Source: Phocaeicola sp. | GTDB taxonomy: Bacteria; Bacteroidota; Bacteroidia; Bacteroidales; Bacteroidaceae | Length of the DNA stretch: 10,744 nucleotides | Direction: 5' to 3' | NCBI GenBank assembly: GCA_020026175.1 | Contig: JAHHQV010000070.1 | Span: 1 to 10,744, forward strand | In this document: positions 1 to 6,436 of the stretch, piece after piece | How positions within the stretch are numbered: the stretch's first letter is position 1 | How the letters are laid out: each line of letters begins with the position of its first letter | Position numbers and translations under genes: made by a program | The notes under the pieces: generated by a model | What the model saw: only the letters and a program-made list of their open reading frames with translations | Told to the model about the DNA's origin: nothing | Database searches by the model: none

Positions 1-87
1 CTTGCTTCTTCAAAAATTTTTACTAACGTTGCATTTGCTGTTGGACTCTGCAATTTCGGCTTTAATATGCTAATTGATGAAAAATAA
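1..87 (+). CDS. C-terminal end of an unidentified upstream gene; possible AraC-type HTH tail
   Basis: The frame starting at base 1 is open for 28 codons and ends at TAA 85-87; the gene starts outside the window. The visible residues include the stretch NVAFAVGLCNFGF. This resembles the second helix-turn-helix of AraC-family regulators (pattern IA-x-x-VGF-x-[DN]-x-[SG]-[YF]). In that family about 15-25 more residues normally follow (FKK..G.TP..YR), and they are absent here. If the match is real, the protein is cut short inside the recognition helix. The resemblance is by eye only and the family call is weak. That a reading frame ends here is more likely than not, because a promoter and a new gene follow directly. 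Confidence 0.4.
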   Translation, partial: LASSKIFTNVAFAVGLCNFGFNMLIDEK

Positions 88-122
88 ACATCAACTACAA
101 CAAAAACCTCGGATAATAGTTG

Positions 123-130
123 TATTTTTG
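123..130 (+). promoter_or_regulatory. Bacteroidetes -7 promoter box for the Ca2+-ATPase operon
   Basis: TATTTTTG matches the Bacteroidetes -7 consensus TAnnTTTG exactly and is followed by CAAA. No clear TTTG/TTG -33 box lies about 19-21 bases upstream, so the match rests on the -7 box alone. Transcription would begin near base 136-138, leaving a leader of about 28 bases before the ATG at 165. It is the only good promoter candidate seen ahead of the four + strand genes. Confidence 0.5.
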
Positions 131-164
131 CAAACAATTGATTTATAAACCATACTTGAATAAT

Positions 165-2792
165 ATGTCACAAAAAGAAAAAGAACAACACCTGACGGGA
201 CTTACTGACAAACAGGTAATTGAAAGCAGGCAAAAATACGGAGAGAATTTTCTTACTCCTCCTAAAAAGCCATCCATCTGGAAACTTTATCTCGAAAAAT
301 TTCAAGATCCCGTAATCAGAGTTCTACTGATAGCTGCTTTTTTCTCTTTCATAATTTCTATTATAGAAAATGAGTATGCTGAAACCATCGGTATCTTTTT
401 CGCCATTTTCCTGGCTACCGGCATAGGCTTTTATTTTGAATATGATGCAGGAAAGAAGTTTGACCTCCTGAATGCTGTCGGGGAAGAAACTCCGGTTACG
501 GTGATTCGCAACGGAAAAATAAGGGAGATTCCTAGAAAAGACATAGTCGTGGGAGATATTGTGGCGTTAAATACCGGAGAGGAGATTCCTGCAGACGGGA
601 CTCTTCTAGAAGCTGTATCGCTACAGATAAATGAAGCGAGCCTTACGGGAGAGCTTATGGTAAACAAGACTACAGACGAAGTTCACTTTGATGATGATGC
701 CACTTACCCATCGAACACTGTAATGCGCGGCACAACGGTTATCGACGGACATGGGGTAATGAGGGTTGACCGTGTGGGTGACGCTACTGAAATAGGCAAG
801 GTGGCACGACAGGCTACAGAACAGAGCGAAGAGGAAACTCCGCTAAACATACAGTTGAAAAAACTTGCCGGACTTATCGGTAAGGTCGGTTTTACAATAG
901 CAGCACTCACCTTCATTATATTCACAACCAAGGACCTTTATGCCACGTTTACTACACAGACTGTAGATACATGGGAGGAATGGCTGGTTGTAGCACAGAT
1001 TGTACTGAAATATTTCATGATGTCTGTAACACTTATCGTAGTGGCCGTGCCGGAAGGACTGCCAATGAGTGTAACGCTCAGTCTTGCTCTAAACATGAGA
1101 CGAATGTTGAAAACCAACAATCTGGTACGCAAGATGCATGCTTGCGAAACGATGGGGGCTATAAACGTGATTTGTACCGACAAGACGGGCACTCTCACGC
1201 AAAATCTCATGCAGGTACACGAAGCGAAGGTAGACGAGTCGAATCCTAAACTGATAGCCGAAAGCATTGCTGCCAACTCTACTGCCTTCCTCGAAGAGAA
1301 AGGTGAAGATGAAAAGCCATCAGGTGTGGGAAATCCTACCGAAATTGCACTTCTGTTATGGCTCAACGGCAAAGGCGAAGACTATATATCTCTTCGTGAA
1401 AATGCAAAGGTAGTCAATCAGCTGACATTCTCTACCGAAAGAAAGTATATGGCTACTCTTGTTGAATCTCATGTAATGGGAGGCAGAATACTTTATATAA
1501 AGGGAGCTCCAGAGATTGTGATGACTAAATGCAGCCTTGACAATGACTCTGCCACTTCATACAACGACCAGCTTCTGGCATACCAGAACAAGGCTATGCG
1601 TACACTTGGACTGGCATACAAGGTGATTCCGGAAAATGCTTCTGCCGACTGTGCTGAACTTGTGGCCGAAGGAGGAATGACATTCCTTGGAATTTTTGCT
1701 ATAAGCGACCCTATACGCCCCGATGTGCCTGAGGCAGTGAAAAGATGCCAATCGGCAGGTATAGGCATAAAGATTGTAACAGGCGATACTCCGGGTACTG
1801 CTACAGAAATAGCACGACAAATAGGATTATGGAAAAAGACTGATACTGAAAGGAACAGAATAACAGGTGCCGACTTTGAGGCTCTTTCTGACGAGGAAGC
1901 CCTGAACAGGGTTCTTGACATAAAGGTGATGAGCCGTGCCAGACCTATGGACAAGCAGAGACTTGTGCAACTGTTGCAGAAGAAAGGTGCAGTGGTTGCC
2001 GTAACGGGCGACGGAACTAACGATGCTCCTGCCCTCAATCATGCCCAGGTAGGTCTGTCGATGGGTACAGGTACTTCGGTAGCTAAGGAAGCCAGCGACA
2101 TTACATTGCTCGACGATTCTTTCCATAGCATTGCTACTGCCGTGATGTGGGGACGTTCACTTTACAAGAACATACAGCGATTCATTGTTTTCCAGCTTAC
2201 AATAAATGTCGTAGCTCTGCTCAGTGTGCTGCTCGGGGCTTTTTTCGGTTCCGAACTACCTCTCACTGTCACACAGATGCTTTGGGTGAACCTCATAATG
2301 GACACTTTTGCAGCTATGGCTCTTGCTTCTATATCGCCAAGCATGGATGTCATGAACGAAAAGCCTAGAAAGACTTCCGACTTTATCATAAGCAAGGATA
2401 TGCGCAACAATATATTCGGTGTAGGATTCTGCTTTCTTGCTGCCCTTATGGGACTTATGGCTTATCTTAATGGGACCGAAATGGGAATGGACACACACAA
2501 CCTTACGGTATTCTTCACCGTATTTGTGATGCTTCAGTTCTGGAATCTGTTTAATGCAAGTGTTTTCGGAACCAGACATTCTATATTCAAGGATGCAGGA
2601 CATGCTATCGGAATGTTGAGCGTGGCTGCTCTGATACTTGCCGGACAGATTGTGATAGTGACATTCGGAGGTAAAGTGTTCCGTACAGAGGCTCTTCCTT
2701 TAATAGAATGGATTTACATAATAGGCGGAACGTCAATTGTGCTTTGGGCTGGAGAAATATGGAGAGCTATCAAAAGAATGAAAGAAGAATAA
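165..2792 (+). CDS. P-type Ca2+-transporting ATPase, PMCA type (875 aa)
   Basis: This inner-membrane pump uses ATP to export Ca2+ from the cytoplasm through a phospho-aspartate intermediate. All P-type landmarks are visible in order: the actuator motif TGE (161-163), the M4 motif PEGLP (E297), the phosphorylation site DKTGT (D339), the nucleotide-binding KGAPE (446-450), TGD (539-541) and the hinge GDGTNDAPA (D616, D620). The ion-binding helices read FQLTINVVA in M5 (N681) and LWVNLIMDTFA in M6 (N709, D713). These are close to plasma-membrane Ca2+-ATPases and lack the extra M5 glutamate of SERCA, which suggests one Ca2+ per cycle. There is no calmodulin-type C-terminal extension. I chose ATG 165 over an in-frame TTG at 120, because that TTG lies upstream of the predicted transcript start. 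It is the first gene of a probable operon, with the HAD gene 15 bases downstream. Family assignment is secure; the Ca2+ specificity is inferred from M5/M6. Confidence 0.93.
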   Translation: MSQKEKEQHLTGLTDKQVIESRQKYGENFLTPPKKPSIWKLYLEKFQDPVIRVLLIAAFFSFIISIIENEYAETIGIFFAIFLATGIGFYFEYDAGKKFDLLNAVGEETPVTVIRNGKIREIPRKDIVVGDIVALNTGEEIPADGTLLEAVSLQINEASLTGELMVNKTTDEVHFDDDATYPSNTVMRGTTVIDGHGVMRVDRVGDATEIGKVARQATEQSEEETPLNIQLKKLAGLIGKVGFTIAALTFIIFTTKDLYATFTTQTVDTWEEWLVVAQIVLKYFMMSVTLIVVAVPEGLPMSVTLSLALNMRRMLKTNNLVRKMHACETMGAINVICTDKTGTLTQNLMQVHEAKVDESNPKLIAESIAANSTAFLEEKGEDEKPSGVGNPTEIALLLWLNGKGEDYISLRENAKVVNQLTFSTERKYMATLVESHVMGGRILYIKGAPEIVMTKCSLDNDSATSYNDQLLAYQNKAMRTLGLAYKVIPENASADCAELVAEGGMTFLGIFAISDPIRPDVPEAVKRCQSAGIGIKIVTGDTPGTATEIARQIGLWKKTDTERNRITGADFEALSDEEALNRVLDIKVMSRARPMDKQRLVQLLQKKGAVVAVTGDGTNDAPALNHAQVGLSMGTGTSVAKEASDITLLDDSFHSIATAVMWGRSLYKNIQRFIVFQLTINVVALLSVLLGAFFGSELPLTVTQMLWVNLIMDTFAAMALASISPSMDVMNEKPRKTSDFIISKDMRNNIFGVGFCFLAALMGLMAYLNGTEMGMDTHNLTVFFTVFVMLQFWNLFNASVFGTRHSIFKDAGHAIGMLSVAALILAGQIVIVTFGGKVFRTEALPLIEWIYIIGGTSIVLWAGEIWRAIKRMKEE

Positions 2793-2807
2793 ACATTTGA
2801 AACTATT

Positions 2808-3422
2808 ATGAATCCTAATATAAAGAATATAATTTTCGACTGGGGCGGAGTACTCATTGATGTCACAATGAAAAGATTTGTAGCTACATGTAAGGAGTAT
2901 GGAATTTCTTTCGGCGACGGTGAAATTTCGTCTACACATAAAGCCGGATTCTTTCAGGAATACGAACTAGGGAACATAAGTACCGAAGATTTACGTAACG
3001 AACTGAGGAAAAGGACTTCCAAAAACTTGTCCGACAAGGATATAGACTATATATGGAATACAATGATAGAGGATGTGCCTAAAGATAAACTGCAACTTTT
3101 GGAATCACTGAGAACCAGATACAACGTCTATCTTCTAAGCAATACCAACGCGCTGCATTGGGAAAGTGCCTCGGATGCGGTATTCTGTTTCAACGGATTG
3201 GGAAAGAATGATCTTTTCAAGAAGATTTTCTTGTCATACGAGATGCATCTTGCAAAACCTGATACTGAAATCTTTACCTGTATGCTGAAAGAGGCTGGAT
3301 TGAAGCCGGAAGAGACTTTATTCATAGACGACTCTATGACAAACTGCAAGGCTGCAGAATCGGTTGGCATAAATGTGGCACACTATACACCGGGAGAAAG
3401 CCTGCAAGAGATATTCAAATGA
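2808..3422 (+). CDS. HAD-superfamily phosphatase, YihX-like (204 aa)
   Basis: This is a cytoplasmic haloacid dehalogenase-like hydrolase, probably acting on a small phosphorylated metabolite. Motif I is FDWGGVLID with nucleophile D11. The +2 position is G13 instead of the usual second Asp, a variation also found in E. coli YihX (glucose-1-phosphate phosphatase; FDLGNV). Motif II is LLSNTN (S111), motif III is K150 in AKPD, and motif IV is the D174-D175 pair in FIDDS. The cap is the small helical type inserted after motif I (about residues 20-100). The length is normal for the family. The gene lies 15 bases after the Ca2+ pump and 6 bases before ribF, so it is co-transcribed. The adjacency raises the possibility of a flavin-pathway phosphatase (FMN, or 5-amino-6-ribitylaminouracil 5'-phosphate). 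Sequence alone does not give the substrate. Confidence 0.88.
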   Translation: MNPNIKNIIFDWGGVLIDVTMKRFVATCKEYGISFGDGEISSTHKAGFFQEYELGNISTEDLRNELRKRTSKNLSDKDIDYIWNTMIEDVPKDKLQLLESLRTRYNVYLLSNTNALHWESASDAVFCFNGLGKNDLFKKIFLSYEMHLAKPDTEIFTCMLKEAGLKPEETLFIDDSMTNCKAAESVGINVAHYTPGESLQEIFK

Positions 3423-3428
3423 CATGAA

Positions 3429-4355
3429 ATGAAATTTATTGAAGAAAAGGATACATCAGAAATAAAACCGTGTGCGGCTACTATAGGTTGCTTCGACGGG
3501 GTTCATCAAGGGCATCGTTTCCTCATATCACAAGTGTGCAGGGAAGCCCGAAAAGAACATCTGAAAAGTGCTATAATATCATTTCCGATACACCCACGAC
3601 AGATAATGCAAAGCGACTACAGGCCACAGCTATTGTCGTGTATTGAACAAAAAGCCGAACTTATCAGTTGTATAGAAGGTGATTATTGCATTTTACTGCC
3701 TTTCACCAAAGAGCTATCAAAACTTACTGCACGACAATTCATGCAGCTGCTGTACGACAAGTGTAATGTAAGAGCACTGGTGATAGGCTACGACCACAGA
3801 TTCGGACACAACAGAGCCGAGACTTTCGACGACTATTGCAGGTATGGAAAGGGAATAGGCATAAAGGTGATAAAGGCCGAACCTCTGAAAGACGAAGATA
3901 GCGGAAATTTCATCAGCTCGTCTGCCATAAGGAAACTGCTCATGGATGGAAATGTAACAGCCGCAAACAGATTTTTAGGATACAGATACTACATAGACGG
4001 GACCGTAAAAGGAGGACACAGGATAGGAAGGACTATAGGTTTCCCCACAGCAAACATAGAGCCTTCGTGTCAGGACAAGCTCGTTCCGGCATCAGGAGTA
4101 TATGCAGTAAAAACATATATAGACGGGAATAGCTATAGAGGAATGTTGAACATAGGCTACAGACCTACAATAAACAACGGCACGAACATTAGTATAGAAG
4201 TACATATAATAGGGTTCGACAGCGACATCTACAATCACAGGATACGCATAGAATTTATGGAAAGAATCAGACCGGAAATAAAATTCAACTCGCTGGAAGA
4301 ACTTACCAGACAATTGGGAAAAGACAAGATTATCATATCAAAAATAGAAGATTAA
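3429..4355 (+). CDS. ribF: Bifunctional riboflavin kinase / FAD synthetase RibF (308 aa)
   Basis: It converts riboflavin to FMN with ATP and then adenylylates FMN to FAD, in the cytoplasm. The N-terminal FAD synthetase (nucleotidyltransferase) domain shows GCFDGVHQGH (20-29), GYDHRFGHNR (120-129) and the SSSAIR loop (163-168). The C-terminal riboflavin kinase domain shows GTVKGGHRIGR (191-201), GFPTAN (204-209) for nucleotide and Mg2+ binding, NIGYRPT (241-247), and the probable catalytic base E257 in IEVHI. The length of about 310 aa and the domain order are the standard bacterial form, with no truncation. The start lies 6 bases after the HAD stop and has no clear Shine-Dalgarno sequence. 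No FMN riboswitch is seen, as expected for an internal operon gene. Confidence 0.97.
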   Translation: MKFIEEKDTSEIKPCAATIGCFDGVHQGHRFLISQVCREARKEHLKSAIISFPIHPRQIMQSDYRPQLLSCIEQKAELISCIEGDYCILLPFTKELSKLTARQFMQLLYDKCNVRALVIGYDHRFGHNRAETFDDYCRYGKGIGIKVIKAEPLKDEDSGNFISSSAIRKLLMDGNVTAANRFLGYRYYIDGTVKGGHRIGRTIGFPTANIEPSCQDKLVPASGVYAVKTYIDGNSYRGMLNIGYRPTINNGTNISIEVHIIGFDSDIYNHRIRIEFMERIRPEIKFNSLEELTRQLGKDKIIISKIED

Positions 4356-4361
4356 ACAACA

Positions 4362-6290
4362 ATGAAGACATTCGAAGAATTAGGCGTTTCGGCAGAGATA
4401 CGCAAGGCTATAGAGGAAATGGGATATGAATACCCTATGCCTGTACAAGAGGAAGTGATACCGTATCTACTTGGAAACCGAAATGACGTAGTGGCTCTGG
4501 CACAAACCGGAACCGGAAAAACAGCCGCATTTGGTCTGCCGCTGATACAGAAAATTGATGTAAAAAATTGTGTACCGCAAGCACTGGTGCTTTGCCCTAC
4601 ACGAGAACTATGCTTACAGATAGCCGGCGACCTGACCGACTACTCTAAATATATTTCAAACTTAAAGATTCTTCCTGTGTATGGAGGTTCGTCTATAGAG
4701 AGCCAGATACGCAGTTTGAAAAAGGGTGTACACATAATAGTGGCTACTCCGGGACGTCTTATTGACTTGATGGAAAGAAAAGTAGCACGCCTCAACACTA
4801 TACAGGATGTAGTGATGGACGAAGCCGACGAAATGCTGAATATGGGATTTACAGAAAGTATCAATGCCATACTGGAACAGGTGCCTGAAGACAGAAACAC
4901 CTTGATGTTCTCTGCTACAATGAGCCCTGAAATAGCACGTATAGCAAAGACTTATCTTCATAATGCCAAGGAAATCACTATAGGCACAAAGAACGAAGGC
5001 AGCAAAAACGTACACCATATAGCTTATATAGTTCATGCCAAAGACAAGTATCTTGCACTGAAGAGAGTAGCCGACTTCTACCCTCAGATATATGGTATCA
5101 TATTCTGCCGTACTCGTAAAGAAACTCAAGAGATAGCCGACAAGCTTATCCAAGACGGATATAGTGCCGACTCTCTTCACGGTGAACTTAGCCAGGCACA
5201 ACGTGACTTGGTTATGCAGAAATTCCGCCAGCGTCATCTGCAATTGCTTGTTGCAACAGATGTGGCTGCACGTGGACTTGACGTAAACGACCTGACTCAC
5301 GTTATCAACTATGCACTTCCTGATGATACCGAAAGCTATACTCACCGAAGCGGACGTACAGGACGTGCTGGAAAGACCGGTATCTCTATCGCCATAATAA
5401 ATATGAGAGAAAAAGGGAAGATGCGCGACATTGAACGTATCATCAACAAAAAGTTCTCTATCGAAACTCTTCCTGCCGGTAAGGACATCTGCGAGCAGCA
5501 GCTTATAAAAGTTATAGACGATATAGAGAAGGTAAAGGTGAACGAAGAGGAAATAGAAACTTTCCTACCTGGTATATACCGCAAGTTTGAATGGTTGAGC
5601 AAGGAAGACCTTATAAAGAGAGTGGTTTCGATGGAATTCAACCGATTCCTTGAATACTATAGTAATGCTCCTGAAATAGAACAGCCTAAGGCTAACGAAA
5701 AGGATAAATCGGACAAAGAACGCAAGAGCCGCGGTACCGACAAGGAAAAAGCAGCACGCAAAGCCGAAAAGGGATATGTACGCCTGTTCCTTAATGTAGG
5801 CAAGACTGACGGTTTCTATGCCAATCAGGTTATAGAACTTATAAACCGTAACACAAAGAAAGACCATATACAGATAGGTCGCATTGACCTTATGCAGAAT
5901 TTCTCTTTCTTCGAGGTTATAGAATCTCAGGCAAAAACAGTGTTAAAGTCTCTTAACGGAGTTGCAATAAAGGGAAGAAAAATAGTCGTGGAACCTGCAG
6001 GAGAAAACAATGGCAAAAGCGACAAGAACGGCAGAAAACGCAGCGGCTCGAAAGAGGAAAGAAGAGACTCGGGCAAAAAGGACTCGAAAAAGTCATCAAA
6101 GGCTATGACTGAATCGACCAAAGACAATGAAAAGAAAAGCAAAGCAAGCCGCGAAGAACGTGGATATACATCTGCCAGAGGTCCTAAAAAGAAAGACGAC
6201 TGGAAACAGTTCTTCGTACACGAAGACTCTGCTGCCAGTCCTGGCTTTGACGATGGATGGTCAAAGAAAAAGAAAAAGGGAAAGAAATAA
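4362..6290 (+). CDS. DEAD-box RNA helicase with DbpA-type RNA-binding domain and basic tail (642 aa)
   Basis: This ATP-dependent RNA helicase probably works in ribosome assembly or RNA remodelling, like DeaD/CsdA or DbpA. The core motifs are complete: Q motif (F4, Q29), motif I AQTGTGKT (47-54), Ia PTREL (79-83), TPGRL (129-133), DEAD (153-156), SAT (184-186), motif IV region IIFCRTR (246-252), motif V ATDVAARGLDV (298-308) and motif VI HRSGRTGRAG (328-337). A charged linker (about 441-470) leads to an RRM-like DbpA RNA-binding domain (about 471-546; YVRLFLNVGK at its start). Residues 547-642 are Lys/Ser/Asp-rich and probably disordered, ending in a poly-Lys stretch. Within this tail RGYTSARGPKKKDDWKQFF looks like a conserved Bacteroidetes end motif (from memory). 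The start is 6 bases after ribF, and a strong hairpin follows the gene. The exact RNA target is unknown; the DeaD or DbpA name is left open. Confidence 0.95.
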   Translation: MKTFEELGVSAEIRKAIEEMGYEYPMPVQEEVIPYLLGNRNDVVALAQTGTGKTAAFGLPLIQKIDVKNCVPQALVLCPTRELCLQIAGDLTDYSKYISNLKILPVYGGSSIESQIRSLKKGVHIIVATPGRLIDLMERKVARLNTIQDVVMDEADEMLNMGFTESINAILEQVPEDRNTLMFSATMSPEIARIAKTYLHNAKEITIGTKNEGSKNVHHIAYIVHAKDKYLALKRVADFYPQIYGIIFCRTRKETQEIADKLIQDGYSADSLHGELSQAQRDLVMQKFRQRHLQLLVATDVAARGLDVNDLTHVINYALPDDTESYTHRSGRTGRAGKTGISIAIINMREKGKMRDIERIINKKFSIETLPAGKDICEQQLIKVIDDIEKVKVNEEEIETFLPGIYRKFEWLSKEDLIKRVVSMEFNRFLEYYSNAPEIEQPKANEKDKSDKERKSRGTDKEKAARKAEKGYVRLFLNVGKTDGFYANQVIELINRNTKKDHIQIGRIDLMQNFSFFEVIESQAKTVLKSLNGVAIKGRKIVVEPAGENNGKSDKNGRKRSGSKEERRDSGKKDSKKSSKAMTESTKDNEKKSKASREERGYTSARGPKKKDDWKQFFVHEDSAASPGFDDGWSKKKKKGKK

Positions 6291-6356
6291 TAGTCTGCAA
6301 AAAAACTCCCATATTTCAGATTACATTCCCTGAGAGGAATATAGTATGAGATACAT

Positions 6357-6407
6357 TAAAGAGCTACATCAACCACTCTCTATCAATGGTAATGATGTAG
6401 CTCTTTA
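6357..6407. terminator. Strong hairpin terminator between convergent operons
   Basis: The arms TAAAGAGCTACATCA (6357-6371) and TGATGTAGCTCTTTA (6393-6407) are perfect 15-bp complements. ACCA (6372-6375) and TGGT (6387-6390) can extend the stem past a two-base AA bulge. On the + strand a T-rich run (TTTATTTGTTATT) overlaps and follows the stem, fitting an intrinsic terminator for the helicase operon. On the - strand the hairpin lies 30 bases past the glycosyltransferase stop with a poorer T run, so bidirectional action is possible but less certain. The rest of the 6291-6436 gap shows no gene. Confidence 0.8.
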
Positions 6408-6436
6408 TTTGTTATTGATTATCGCAGAGTCAATAT

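Noticed and set aside
120..164. Upstream TTG start adding 15 residues to the Ca2+-ATPase
   Set aside because: It overlaps the promoter box and lies upstream of the predicted transcript start; the added residues resemble no family N-terminus, and an ATG follows at 165.
1493..2038. 181-codon open frame on the - strand inside the Ca2+-ATPase gene
   Set aside because: It is antisense to the conserved nucleotide-binding and hinge region of the pump, with no independent motif or promoter.
4662..5345. 227-codon open frame on the - strand inside the helicase gene
   Set aside because: It lies fully antisense to conserved helicase motifs, shows no recognisable domain, and its Cys/Tyr/Phe/His-rich composition is typical of a shadow frame.
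6325..6340. Small inverted repeat ATTCC/GGAAT after the helicase gene
   Set aside because: The stem has only five base pairs and no T run follows; the 15-bp hairpin just downstream explains termination.
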